This document shows positions 34,473 through 43,382 of a stretch of 58,502 nt of DNA, in pieces. The stretch lies in the NCBI RefSeq assembly GCF_023111095.1, contig NZ_JALGYW010000029.1, forward strand, positions 1-58,502, read 5' to 3'. The notes beneath the pieces are model-generated. The model was given only the letters and a program-made list of their open reading frames with translations. It did no database searches and was not told the origin of the DNA. The number at the start of each line of letters is the position of its first letter. Position 1 is the first letter of the stretch. This stretch comes from Maribellus sp. YY47. Its GTDB lineage: Bacteria > Bacteroidota > Bacteroidia > Bacteroidales > Prolixibacteraceae. The translations under genes were made by a program, and so were the position numbers.

Positions 34473-34907
34473 CTAATTTTTCCCGGTATGACCAAAGCCA
34501 CCGGCTCCTCTTTCTGTTTCCTCCAACACTTCCACCAAATCCCATTCCACGGTTTCGTGGCTGGCAATTACCATCTGGCAAATTCTTTCTCCGTTCTCAA
34601 TAACAAAATCTTCCTGCGACAAGTTGATCAGAATGACGCCTATTTCACCGCGATAATCCGCATCGATGGTTCCGGGAGTGTTTAGCACCGTTATTCCCTT
34701 TTTTAAAGCCAGCCCGCTGCGTGGGCGAACCTGTGCCTCGTAACCCACCGGAAGTTCAATGAACAAACCTGTTGGGACCAAAGCCCTTTGCAAAGGTTTT
34801 AAGGTTACCGGTACATCGAGATTTGCGCGTAAATCCATTCCGGCAGAAAGTTTTGTACTGTAAGCCGGCAGCTCATTCTTCGATTTATTGACAATTTTTA
34901 CTTGCAT
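34473..34907 (-). CDS. dut: dUTP diphosphatase
   Basis: A 144-residue trimeric dUTPase that keeps uracil out of DNA and supplies dUMP. All five motifs are visible: [48 protein letters not shown] and the C-terminal [12 protein letters not shown] that closes the active site. It heads a unit with the TPR, DUF4292 and EnvC-like genes. Confidence 0.96.
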   Translation of the reverse strand: MQVKIVNKSKNELPAYSTKLSAGMDLRANLDVPVTLKPLQRALVPTGLFIELPVGYEAQVRPRSGLALKKGITVLNTPGTIDADYRGEIGVILINLSQEDFVIENGERICQMVIASHETVEWDLVEVLEETERGAGGFGHTGKN

Positions 34908-35015
34908 GCAATCTGATTTTCAAAAGAACGGCAAAGATAGGGAAATAATGCCATCCGCCTTTTGTTTTAACAATATTTTTGAAATCGAATTTGAATTCAA
35001 CTGATTGGTTGACAA

Positions 35016-36143
35016 TCAAATAATCATCAGGTCGGTCATAATCTCGTCCGAAACAAAGAGTCCTTTACGCGGCAAAGTGATGGTTTCGTTTTTTACCGTT
35101 ACCAAATCAGCCTGAATATATTTTCCCAGCTGCTTCAGAAGATAATTTTTCACATCGGCGCCAAAAAGCTCATTTACAGCCTTTAACGACACGCCCCATT
35201 TGGTTCGTATGCGGGTTAAAATATATTCGTTGTAGCGGTCTTTTTCGGTTAATATTTCCTCTTCGGAATAGGCCAGATTATTCTCAATGGCTTTGATGTA
35301 CGATTCAACATGTGAAGTATTCCACCGCCGCGAAAGCTGATCGAACGAATGCGCTGATGGCCCCAAACCCAGGTATTTTTTTCCCTGCCAGTACGAAGTA
35401 TTGTGTTGCGAATACAGTTCGTTACGAGCAAAATTTGATATTTCGTACTGTTCGAATCCGGCGGAAGCTGCCCTGTCGATCAATATTTCGAATTGTTTTA
35501 CACTTTCGGTTTCCGAGAGTTCCTTTAAAGTGCCTTTTTTTAGCCAGGTGTAAAAAGCTGTGCCTTCGTGATAAGTTAGATGGTAAGCCGAAAGATGCTG
35601 CACGGGTAATTGAAAAACCTGATCCAGACTGTCTTTCCATTCTTCTTCTGTTAAACCCGGTAATCCGTATATAAGATCGACACTGATATTATCAAAACCT
35701 ACTCTTGCTGCATTTTGAATGGCTTCGATGGCCTGGCCGGCATCGTGGCGACGATTCATTTTTTGCAGGTGCCGGTTTTGCAGGGCCTGAATACCTAGAC
35801 TCAAGCGATTAATACCGGCTTTTTTTATGGCCAAAAGATATTCTGTTGTCAAATCATCGGGATTGGCTTCGAAGGTAATTTCAGCCGCTTCACGAATATC
35901 GAAATGCTGATTTAAATGCGTCAGAATATCGGCCAGTTCGCTGGCTTCAAGTACCGAAGGTGTTCCTCCTCCGAAATAAATGGTTTCCACCACCTCGTTT
36001 TGAAGGTAGTTTTTACGTAACTTTGCCTCCGCTTTCAGGCCAACCAAAAACTTTGGTTTTAATGTTGTATTTACGGTTTTATAAAAATCGCAATAGTAAC
36101 ATTTTTGCCTGCAAAAAGGAATATGAATATAAATTCCCGCCAT
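35016..36143 (-). CDS. hemW: radical SAM haem chaperone HemW
   Basis: A 375-residue HemN-like radical SAM protein. It has the cluster CRQKCYYCDF (C11, C15, C18) with phenylalanine two residues after the third cysteine, where HemN has a fourth cysteine. It also lacks the HemN N-terminal arm. Both points identify the HemW type, which binds haem and delivers it to haemoproteins rather than oxidising coproporphyrinogen. YFGGGTPSVL is intact. Its start codon overlaps that of the divergent vanZ-like gene by two bases. Confidence 0.92.
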   Translation of the reverse strand: MAGIYIHIPFCRQKCYYCDFYKTVNTTLKPKFLVGLKAEAKLRKNYLQNEVVETIYFGGGTPSVLEASELADILTHLNQHFDIREAAEITFEANPDDLTTEYLLAIKKAGINRLSLGIQALQNRHLQKMNRRHDAGQAIEAIQNAARVGFDNISVDLIYGLPGLTEEEWKDSLDQVFQLPVQHLSAYHLTYHEGTAFYTWLKKGTLKELSETESVKQFEILIDRAASAGFEQYEISNFARNELYSQHNTSYWQGKKYLGLGPSAHSFDQLSRRWNTSHVESYIKAIENNLAYSEEEILTEKDRYNEYILTRIRTKWGVSLKAVNELFGADVKNYLLKQLGKYIQADLVTVKNETITLPRKGLFVSDEIMTDLMII

Positions 36144-36522
36144 GTTAAAATTTAATGACTATTGGAGACTTACGATCTGGTTCTTAATGATGTGTTATCT
36201 GCTTTTTATACCGGCCAGCCAACTTCCGACAGAACCGTTTTTAAAGATCCCTCATTTTGATAAAATTGTCCATTTTTCCCTGTTTTTTATGCTCTGTCTT
36301 TTGCTCTTCAGACCGGTAAAAAAACTTACGCCCAACTATTATTTTTGGGCGCCGTTTGTGAGTATATTTCTGGCCATAACACTCGAATCCGTCCAGCATA
36401 AAATTTCTGCCAGTCGTCAATCCGATATTTTCGATTTATGGGCAAATTTAGCCGGTCTGTCAACAGCGACCCTTGTATTTCGGTTGCTGATTTCAGGAAA
36501 AAAGCTGGAAAAACTGATCTAA
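36142..36522 (+). CDS. VanZ-like family membrane protein
   Basis: A 126-residue protein with four membrane segments. The motifs LLFIPASQLP, HFDKIVHFSLFFMLCLLLF and ESVQHKISASRQSDIFDLWANLAG are those of the VanZ-like family. The conserved ExxQ and D-x-x-AN positions are intact. Function in the phylum is unknown. The ATG overlaps the HemW start on the opposite strand, so any promoter must lie within hemW. Its last bases overlap the rrf2 stop on the other strand by 4. Confidence 0.85.
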   Translation: MLKFNDYWRLTIWFLMMCYLLFIPASQLPTEPFLKIPHFDKIVHFSLFFMLCLLLFRPVKKLTPNYYFWAPFVSIFLAITLESVQHKISASRQSDIFDLWANLAGLSTATLVFRLLISGKKLEKLI

Positions 36523-36962
36523 AGTTTAACCAGGTCTTCGTATTTATCAATGTCTTCCCCGATCTTTTCGAGCGTTGTTTCCTTGTAAAAATTACGAATT
36601 TGTGTTCTAAGCACCTCGTATTGTGCATGTACCGGACACAAAGGTTTTGATGGATCGTGCGTTTTACAGGGTTCCAGACTAATCAGACAGTTGGTGAAAA
36701 ACTCTTCGCCATCCACTTTGGTAACGATTTCCCACAACGATATTTGTGAAGCATCTCTTGCCAGCGAAAAACCACCGTTGGGCCCTTTAGTGGAAACCAG
36801 CAACTTTTGTTTTACCAGGTTTTGGAGAATTTTTCCCAAAAATGGTGAGGATAAACCAAGATCTTCTGAAATTTTCTTGATACCGATTCGTTTGTCTTCG
36901 GTCGAAAATTTTCCAAGATAAATGAGGGCTCTGAGAGCATATTTACAAGTATTCGATAACAT
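36519..36962 (-). CDS. Rrf2 family transcriptional regulator
   Basis: A 147-residue winged-helix regulator. It begins MLSNTCKYALRALIYLG and contains the recognition region GLSSPFLGKILQNLVKQKLLVSTKGPNGGF, typical of Rrf2/IscR proteins. Three cysteines (C92, C99, C109) in the usual C-terminal loop can hold an Fe-S cluster that senses redox or iron status. It starts downstream of lutB with a 2-base gap, so the regulator is the last gene of a lutB-rrf2 unit. Confidence 0.93.
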   Translation of the reverse strand: MLSNTCKYALRALIYLGKFSTEDKRIGIKKISEDLGLSSPFLGKILQNLVKQKLLVSTKGPNGGFSLARDASQISLWEIVTKVDGEEFFTNCLISLEPCKTHDPSKPLCPVHAQYEVLRTQIRNFYKETTLEKIGEDIDKYEDLVKL

Positions 36963-36964
36963 AA

Positions 36965-38335
36965 TTAAGACATTTTGTTAATTATCCATTGTTTGCTAAA
37001 TGAGTTTTGGGCCACGCGTGGAAATTTCTTCCGGTTGCCCAAAATATCGGGTTGCAACTTCAACAATCCGTTTTTAAGCGAACCGTTGACGATGTCTAAG
37101 TTTTTACGTTTTTTGAAGGCCCATTGGTAAGCTTTCATTCCCATATTCCAGCCCAGCGATCCGTGCTTCTGATCGACACTGGCTTTCCGGTTGAGCAAAA
37201 GTAAATCGTGCAAAGGAATCTTTACCGGGCAAACCTGTGTACAAGCTCCGCAAATGGTACAGGCAAAGCTAAGGTGATCAAATTTGAAGCCTTTCATTAG
37301 TGGTGTTATCACCGAACCAACAGGCCCGCTGTAAGTGGTATTATAGGTATATCCTCCTACATTTTTATAGATGGGGCAAGCATTTAAACAGGCGCCGCAC
37401 CGTAAACATTTTAAGGCTTTAAAATGCTCTTTTCCTTCGGCAATTTTGGTTCGGTTATTATCCAGTAAAACCACAACCATTTTATCGGGTCCGTTGGCTT
37501 CGTTGCTTCTTTTAGGCCCCGTAAACAACGAGTTATAAACGGTTACCTGTTGACCAGTACCGAGGGTTGAAAGCAGTGGAAAAAACAAAGGCAAATCGTT
37601 GATCGAGGGTATGATCTTTTCGATTCCGGTGATTACAATATGTACTTTCGGAAAAGACACTGACATCATTCCGTTTCCTTCGTTTTCGGTAAGCGCCACC
37701 CCGCCAACATCGGCCACCAAAAAGTTTGAACCCGTTACTCCTATTTCGGCGCTGGTAAACTTTTTACGCAAAACACCCCGCACAAATCTGGTCAGCTCTT
37801 CGGGTGTTGAATGTTCGGGTGTATTAAATTTTTTATGAAAAAGCTCCGCCACATCTTCTTTCGATTTGTGCATGGCGGGTGTTAAAATATGATAAGGTTT
37901 TTCGCCGGCTACCTGAACAATAAACTCTCCAAGATCGGTTTCAACCGGCTGGTAACCGGCGTGTTCCAGATTTTCATTCAGTTCAATCTCTTCCGAGATC
38001 ATCGACTTACTCTTCACTAGAACATGTGCGTTTACGCTCTGCAGAACCTTTTTTATTTCTTCAACGGCTTCCGTTCCGTTGCGGGCCCACAACACTTCAA
38101 TTCCGTTATTTCGGGCATTTTTTTCAAATGTTTCGAGCTGGGTGGCAAGGTCGGCCACAACTTTATCCTTGACGTACGAAACACGCTGTTTCGCCAGTTC
38201 AAGGTTGGTATAACGAAGCTTGCCTTTGGCCACTGCTTCATCATATTTCGAAATATTGAAATTTAAGGTTCGTCGATGCTGTTGGTTATAAGCTATTTTA
38301 GAATCCTGAAGAAATATGTTTTTGAATTCCGTCAT
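36965..38335 (-). CDS. lutB: LutB-type iron-sulfur protein (lactate utilisation)
   Basis: A 456-residue protein with an N-terminal LUD domain (about 60-290) and two ferredoxin-type 4Fe-4S motifs, CLRCGACLNACP and CTICGACTQVCP, followed by a C-terminal tail. In the LutABC complex this subunit passes electrons during L-lactate oxidation to pyruvate. LutA and LutC are not next to it here: the neighbours are rpiB, 3 bases upstream, and an Rrf2 regulator. The partners may be elsewhere or the protein may act with other partners. Confidence 0.9.
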   Translation of the reverse strand: MTEFKNIFLQDSKIAYNQQHRRTLNFNISKYDEAVAKGKLRYTNLELAKQRVSYVKDKVVADLATQLETFEKNARNNGIEVLWARNGTEAVEEIKKVLQSVNAHVLVKSKSMISEEIELNENLEHAGYQPVETDLGEFIVQVAGEKPYHILTPAMHKSKEDVAELFHKKFNTPEHSTPEELTRFVRGVLRKKFTSAEIGVTGSNFLVADVGGVALTENEGNGMMSVSFPKVHIVITGIEKIIPSINDLPLFFPLLSTLGTGQQVTVYNSLFTGPKRSNEANGPDKMVVVLLDNNRTKIAEGKEHFKALKCLRCGACLNACPIYKNVGGYTYNTTYSGPVGSVITPLMKGFKFDHLSFACTICGACTQVCPVKIPLHDLLLLNRKASVDQKHGSLGWNMGMKAYQWAFKKRKNLDIVNGSLKNGLLKLQPDILGNRKKFPRVAQNSFSKQWIINKMS

Positions 38336-38338
38336 TCA

Positions 38339-38785
38339 TTAACAAATAGGAATCTGATCGACTCTTCGCGCGTGTCTTCCTCCCTCGAAATCAGTATTCA
38401 AAAAAGTTTTTACAATGGCAATTGCTTCTTCGTCGCTGACAAAACGACCCGGAATGGCACAAACATTTGCATTATTATGCTGACGCGCCAGAGCAGCAAT
38501 TTCAGTATTCCAGCAAACAGCAGAACGAACACCCTGGTGTTTATTGGCAGCTATGCTAATTCCCTGACCTGTTCCGCAAAATGTAATACCTGTTTCGTAC
38601 TCGCCTTTTTCAATGGCTTCACCGATTAAATGTGCATAAACCGGGTAGTCGACACTTTCTTCGGTATACGATCCAAAATCTTTATACTGAATGTTGTTTT
38701 CCTGCAGGTATTTTATAATCACCTGTTTTTTCAGAAAGCCTGCGTGATCGCTAGCCAATGCAATAACTTTTCCTTCGATATTCAT
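38339..38785 (-). CDS. rpiB: ribose 5-phosphate isomerase B
   Basis: A 148-residue RpiB/LacAB-family isomerase interconverting ribulose 5-phosphate and ribose 5-phosphate. Motifs present are ASDHAGFLKK near the start, DYPVYAHLIGEAI, the active-site loop TFCGTGQGISIAANKHQGVRS with its cysteine, and HNNANVCAIPGR. It lies 3 bases upstream of lutB. A minus-strand TAATTTTG box at 38793-38800 may be its -7 element. Confidence 0.95.
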   Translation of the reverse strand: MNIEGKVIALASDHAGFLKKQVIIKYLQENNIQYKDFGSYTEESVDYPVYAHLIGEAIEKGEYETGITFCGTGQGISIAANKHQGVRSAVCWNTEIAALARQHNNANVCAIPGRFVSDEEAIAIVKTFLNTDFEGGRHARRVDQIPIC

Positions 38786-38908
38786 AATCTGACAAAATTA
38801 ATACTTTTTCATATTTATCTCATCCATTCTTTATAATTATGAAAAAGATGTCTTTCTTCTAAATAAGCATCTGTTTGACACTGATAAACAATGCCTTACA
38901 AACTAATT

Positions 38909-40393
38909 TTATTTACTTTTTCCTCGTTTGAACAGTTTTTGGAGGTCACTTTTTTCGTGTTTAAAAACAGTTGCAAGAAAAAGAAGCATAAAAACGGTGT
39001 TTACTCCGTATTCAATAACTGCATTTAGTGTTGCTGTAAAATAAGATGCGGCAAAAAACACAAGCGCAAATAAAACATAAGTTCCAATCCGCTTTAAATC
39101 GTAAGGAACGAAGTAATGTTTTTGTCCGATTACAAAGGATACAACCATCATCACCAGAAAACAAACGAAAACCGCAATGGCCGATCCCATATAACCCATA
39201 AGAGGTATCAGTAAAATATTTAAGAGCAATGTAATAGCTGAACCTACCAACGCCATATAGGCTCCATAGCGTGTTTTATCGGTGAGTTTGTACCAAAGCG
39301 AAAGCGTAAAATAAACTCCGAAAAACAGATTCGCCAGTAATACCAAGGGAACCACTTTTAATCCTTCGTGATATTTGGGATCGATGATCATTTTTACCAC
39401 ATCGAGGTAAAGCATCATTCCCAAAAAAATGATTAATCCGAAAATCACAAAATACTTCATGACCACTGCATACACACGGGGATCGTCTTTTGATCCGCCA
39501 CGCGCAAAAAAGAAGGGTTCGAAAGCATAACGAAAAGCCTGAATAAACATATTCATTAGCACCGCCAGTTTATAGTTGGCGCCATAAATTCCCAGTTGAA
39601 ACATCGGATCCTGATCCTGCGGCAATAAAAAAGGCAGCAAAACCTTATCAATGTTTTGATTGATCATACCGGTTAATCCTACAATCAAAATAGGAAAACC
39701 GTAACTCAACATTTGCTTCAGCAGCTTCCTGTCAAAATGAAAAGAAATACGGAAGATTTCGGGAAGAAGGAAGAACAATACAATTACAGATGCCAGCAGG
39801 TTTGAAATAAACACATACCCAACGCCGATTTCTTTTGAATACACCAGGTTAACTATTGAATCCGGATTGTTTTCCACCAGTTTTGGACAAAGCGAAATAA
39901 AGAACAGGTTAAAACCAATGTTAAAACCGATAAAAATGAACTTAAGCATCGCAAATTTTATCGGCCGGTTGTTCAGGCGTAAACGAGCAAAAGGAATGGC
40001 CGTAAACGCATCAATTCCCAAAATAATGGCAAACCAAAGGATGTATTCCGGATGATCGGGATAACGAAGCCATCCGGCTATTTCGTTTCTAAAAGCCGAG
40101 GCCAGCAATACAAAAGAAAGTGTGGTAAAAAACAGCGAAATAATGGAAGTGGAATAAACCGTTTCGGGTTTTTCGCTTCGCGATGCATACCTGAAATAGG
40201 AGGTTTCCATCCCAAAAGTAAGCAACACCAGAAAAAAGGCCACATACGCATACATGTTGGTAACAACCCCGTATTCTTCGGGCAAAAACATAAAAGAATA
40301 ATAGGGGACAAGCCACCAGTTCAGAAAACGCCCCACTATACTGCTAACGCCATAGATTGCTGTATCGCCGGCTAATTTTTTAAAAGGATTCAA
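38909..40393 (-). CDS. polysaccharide flippase (Wzx/PST type)
   Basis: A protein of about 494 residues and 13-14 helices from the MOP/PST exporter superfamily. Such proteins flip lipid-linked sugar units across the inner membrane. The N-terminus FKKLAGDTAIYGVSSIVGRFLNWWLVP is typical of Bacteroidota members. The frame stays open to an ATG at 40441, but a TATCTTTG box on this strand at 40419-40412 would then lie within the gene. A TTG start at 40393, giving MNPFKKLAGD, fits better. No glycosyltransferases are adjacent. Confidence 0.82.
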   Translation of the reverse strand: MNPFKKLAGDTAIYGVSSIVGRFLNWWLVPYYSFMFLPEEYGVVTNMYAYVAFFLVLLTFGMETSYFRYASRSEKPETVYSTSIISLFFTTLSFVLLASAFRNEIAGWLRYPDHPEYILWFAIILGIDAFTAIPFARLRLNNRPIKFAMLKFIFIGFNIGFNLFFISLCPKLVENNPDSIVNLVYSKEIGVGYVFISNLLASVIVLFFLLPEIFRISFHFDRKLLKQMLSYGFPILIVGLTGMINQNIDKVLLPFLLPQDQDPMFQLGIYGANYKLAVLMNMFIQAFRYAFEPFFFARGGSKDDPRVYAVVMKYFVIFGLIIFLGMMLYLDVVKMIIDPKYHEGLKVVPLVLLANLFFGVYFTLSLWYKLTDKTRYGAYMALVGSAITLLLNILLIPLMGYMGSAIAVFVCFLVMMVVSFVIGQKHYFVPYDLKRIGTYVLFALVFFAASYFTATLNAVIEYGVNTVFMLLFLATVFKHEKSDLQKLFKRGKSK

Positions 40394-40411
40394 TTGTGTA
40401 TTATTTTTCAG

Positions 40412-40419
40412 CAAAGATA
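40412..40419 (-). promoter_or_regulatory. -7 box of the flippase gene
   Basis: The minus strand reads TATCTTTG at 40419-40412, a full TAnnTTTG match, ending 18 bases before the proposed TTG start at 40393. No well-spaced TTTG -33 box was found. Confidence 0.45.
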
Positions 40420-40452
40420 AAATACATTTGACAGCAAACATTTAATAGTTTT

Positions 40453-40460
40453 TATCTTTG
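40453..40460 (+). promoter_or_regulatory. -7 box of the glutaminyl cyclotransferase gene
   Basis: TATCTTTG at 40453-40460 matches TAnnTTTG. TTTG at 40427-40430 is 22 bases upstream, slightly long for a -33 box. The ATG follows at 40484. Together with the minus-strand box at 40412 it makes a compact divergent promoter region. Confidence 0.5.
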
Positions 40461-40483
40461 ATTTTTAATTTATTCGAAAGCGC

Positions 40484-41557
40484 ATGAGACAAAAGCTTTT
40501 TCCAGTTTTGCTGATGATTACAATGTTTGTAACCATATTTTCCTGTTCAAGCAAATCAGATAAAAGACCGCGTAAACCGGTAAGCAGCATTGCTGTTCAA
40601 CCCGAAAGACAACAGTACGTTTGGGGAGAAAAGGTTTCGGTAGGCGTATCGACCAAGCTTCGCGATGGTGAATTGAAATCGGTTAAGCTGTATTTTGAAA
40701 ATAATTTGATTGAAGAAAGCAAAGAACTTGATTTTACGGCGAAAAGTGTTGAATTAAAGACACTTGGAAACGTGAATTTAAATGTTCATACTGAAAAAAC
40801 AGATGAATTAGAAAATACACGTTCAAAAACCATCACGGTTCTATCCGATGTTAAACCTGCCCAGTTTTCGTACCAGGTGCTGAATAATTACCCACATTTA
40901 ACAACTTCTTACACCCAGGGCCTGGAATACTACAACGGTTATCTTTATGAAGGAACCGGTGAAAGAGGTCATTCCAAACTGATGAAGATAGACATAACAA
41001 CCGGTAAGCCGCTTCAGGTTTTCGAAATGGAGGATAAGTATTTTGGAGAGGGAATTACCATTTTGAACAACAAAATTTATCAGCTCACTTACAAAGCACA
41101 AAAAGGTTTTGTTTACGATCTGGAAACACTGGCAGTTATCGACAGTTTTACTTATACTTCCCAGGAAGGTTGGGGACTTACCAACGACGGAGAAAACCTG
41201 ATAATGAGCGACGGAACACATGTTCTTACCTGGCTTAATCCCGAAGATTTTTCGGTAGTGAAAAAACTTCAGGTTGCCGACGACCGCGTGTTAATGAACA
41301 ATTTAAACGAACTGGAATATGTGAACGGCTTTATTTACGCCAACATTTATACTTCCAATTACCTTGTAAAGATTGATGTTTCGACTGGTAAAGTGCTCGA
41401 AGAAATAAACATGGCCGGGATTATTGATCTTTACCACAAACAAGGCGAGCGTATCGACTATCTGAACGGAATTGCGTACGATGCCGAAAACGACCGCATG
41501 TTTGTTACCGGAAAATTGTATTCCCGTTTATTCCAGGTAAAATTTATTTCAAAATAA
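40484..41557 (+). CDS. glutaminyl-peptide cyclotransferase lipoprotein
   Basis: A 357-residue lipoprotein (lipobox TIFSC, cysteine about 21). After an N-terminal beta-sandwich-like region at about 30-130 comes a five-bladed propeller of the plant-type glutamine cyclotransferase family (PF05096). Motifs are [60 protein letters not shown] and [16 protein letters not shown]. The enzyme cyclises N-terminal glutamine to pyroglutamate on secreted proteins, as is common for exported Bacteroidota proteins. Its 3' end overlaps the convergent ruvB gene by 9 bases. Confidence 0.88.
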   Translation: MRQKLFPVLLMITMFVTIFSCSSKSDKRPRKPVSSIAVQPERQQYVWGEKVSVGVSTKLRDGELKSVKLYFENNLIEESKELDFTAKSVELKTLGNVNLNVHTEKTDELENTRSKTITVLSDVKPAQFSYQVLNNYPHLTTSYTQGLEYYNGYLYEGTGERGHSKLMKIDITTGKPLQVFEMEDKYFGEGITILNNKIYQLTYKAQKGFVYDLETLAVIDSFTYTSQEGWGLTNDGENLIMSDGTHVLTWLNPEDFSVVKKLQVADDRVLMNNLNELEYVNGFIYANIYTSNYLVKIDVSTGKVLEEINMAGIIDLYHKQGERIDYLNGIAYDAENDRMFVTGKLYSRLFQVKFISK

Positions 41558-42571
41558 AGTAGGGGAGTCTCCGTATTTTATTTTTCCTAAATGTTTGTAG
41601 GCCAAATCTGTAACTTCTCTTCCCCGGGGAGTACGTTTAATAAATCCTTCTTTAATTAAAAAGGGTTCGTAAACTTCTTCTATGGTGCCTGCATCTTCGC
41701 CAACTGCAGTGGCAATAGTTGTAATACCCACCGGACCACCTTTAAATTTGTCGATAATGGAGGCCAAAATACGGTTATCCATTTCATCCAAACCATGTTT
41801 GTCGATGTTCATGGCCGTTAAAGCATGACGCGTAATATCAATTTCGATATTACCGTTTCCTTTTACCTGGGCAAAATCGCGTACTCTGCGAAGTAATGAA
41901 TTCACAATACGAGGTGTTCCACGGCTTCTTAAAGCAATTTCGCGGGCAGCATCTTCGGTTATATTTACATTCAGAATACCGGCCGAACGTTTAACGATAA
42001 GCGTCAATACATCTGCATCGTAGTACTCCAGGTGCGATTTAATGCCAAAACGGGCGCGCAGGGGAGACGTTAACAATCCAGACCGGGTTGTGGCTCCAAT
42101 AAGCGTAAAAGGGCTTAATTCGAGCTGTACGGACCTTGCACTGGGTCCTTTGTCGATCATAATATCGATTCGAAAATCTTCCATGGCCGAATACAGGTAT
42201 TCTTCCACAATGGGCGACAAGCGGTGAATTTCGTCGATAAACAACACATCGCAATCATCGAGGTTGGTTAATAAACCTGCTAAATCGCCGGGTTTATCCA
42301 GCACCGGTCCCGATGTAATTTTAAAACCAACTCCCAGTTCGTTGGCAATTATATTTGATAAGGTGGTTTTACCCAATCCGGGCGGACCGTGTAATAAAAC
42401 ATGATCTAGGGCCTCACCCCTCATTTTAGCGGCTTTTACAAATATTTCGAGGTTTTCAACAATTTGTTTCTGACCTCTGAAATCACTGAACTCAAGTGGG
42501 CGTAATTTTTTATCCAGCTCCCTCTCCGTCTCCGCGTATGAACCTCCTCTTATGTCCAGATTTTCTTCCAT
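41549..42571 (-). CDS. ruvB: Holliday junction branch migration helicase RuvB
   Basis: A 340-residue AAA+ motor of the RuvAB complex. It has Walker [11 protein letters not shown], Walker [12 protein letters not shown], sensor 1 [19 protein letters not shown] and the C-terminal winged helix ([18 protein letters not shown]). The ATG at 42571 ([10 protein letters not shown]) is preferred over an in-frame TTG nine bases upstream. It lies 9 bases downstream of a lone receiver-domain gene and is probably co-transcribed with it. Confidence 0.97.
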   Translation of the reverse strand: MEENLDIRGGSYAETERELDKKLRPLEFSDFRGQKQIVENLEIFVKAAKMRGEALDHVLLHGPPGLGKTTLSNIIANELGVGFKITSGPVLDKPGDLAGLLTNLDDCDVLFIDEIHRLSPIVEEYLYSAMEDFRIDIMIDKGPSARSVQLELSPFTLIGATTRSGLLTSPLRARFGIKSHLEYYDADVLTLIVKRSAGILNVNITEDAAREIALRSRGTPRIVNSLLRRVRDFAQVKGNGNIEIDITRHALTAMNIDKHGLDEMDNRILASIIDKFKGGPVGITTIATAVGEDAGTIEEVYEPFLIKEGFIKRTPRGREVTDLAYKHLGKIKYGDSPTLF

Positions 42572-42580
42572 TATTAACAA

Positions 42581-42952
42581 TTAAGCTAAAAAGTGCATTA
42601 CTTTTTCCAATAGTTGCTCGGCAGTGAAAGGTTTCGACAGGTATTCATTCATGCCGGCGTCAAAGCATTTTTCACGATCGTTATCCAGTGTATTTGCAGT
42701 TATGGCAATTATAGGTACTTGATTTTCAATACCTTGTTCAAGTTCGTATTTTCTTATTTCGCCGGTTATTTCATAACCGTTCATCCCGGGTAACATCAAA
42801 TCCATTAATATTAAGCGGTAACTGTTGTTTTTAACCGCTTCAATGGCATCGTGCCCGTTTGTGACTGCCGTAACCGTGAAATTGTATTTCTTTAGATTAA
42901 AAGTAACTATTTTCTGATTCAGCACATTGTCCTCAACTAATAGAATGTCCAA
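42581..42952 (-). CDS. single-domain response regulator
   Basis: A 123-residue CheY-like receiver without an output domain. Acidic pocket E7-D8, phospho-acceptor D51 in LILMDLMLPGMNG, T85 and K107 in YLSKPF are all in place. The sequence resembles the receiver of hybrid histidine kinases (VEDNVLNQKIV), so it may take phosphate from such a kinase. No kinase gene is in the window. It precedes ruvB. Confidence 0.93.
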   Translation of the reverse strand: MDILLVEDNVLNQKIVTFNLKKYNFTVTAVTNGHDAIEAVKNNSYRLILMDLMLPGMNGYEITGEIRKYELEQGIENQVPIIAITANTLDNDREKCFDAGMNEYLSKPFTAEQLLEKVMHFLA

Positions 42953-42983
42953 GCTTACCGTATTAATATATTTATATTCAAAA

Positions 42984-43016
42984 CAAATATAAAAACTAAT
43001 ACTGGTTATTATAACC
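42984..43016 (-). promoter_or_regulatory. promoter and palindrome upstream of the receiver gene
   Basis: The minus strand reads TATATTTG at 42991-42984, a full TAnnTTTG match. The perfect 13-base palindrome GGTTAT-T-ATAACC at 43004-43016 sits where the -33 box would be, so a bound factor could activate or block transcription. The rest of the gene-free stretch 42953-43382 is AT-rich. I see no further structure in it beyond a possible leader for the gene at 43383. Confidence 0.4.
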
Positions 43017-43382
43017 TGTTGATTGGTGTTAATTAGTATTTCTTAGTTTTTATGAAGAACGTTTTCACTGCGTTTTTAAGTAGTTTTAAACATCGCTGGT
43101 AAACAATAAAACGCTATAAAATAACCCTGTTCTATTTTTTATAAACAATTGTTAATAGCGCAACACAGAAGGAAAGGAACGATATTAACCGGTGTAAACA
43201 GTGTTGAAATATTGAACCTAAAATTTTACGCTTCTAACAATTCTATTTCAAACTCGTTTTTATATGTAGAAAATTGCGGATAAACCAAATATTAATTGAA
43301 AAGATTATTTTTGTTTTTTAAGCAAAAAGCCCACAGTTTGTTAACAATTCAGCTATTTTGCAAAGGCCTGAAAAATAATTCA

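Noticed and set aside
35016-36143. Second coproporphyrinogen oxidase
   Set aside because: The fourth cluster cysteine and the HemN N-terminal arm are missing, so it is the HemW chaperone and not a redundant HemN.
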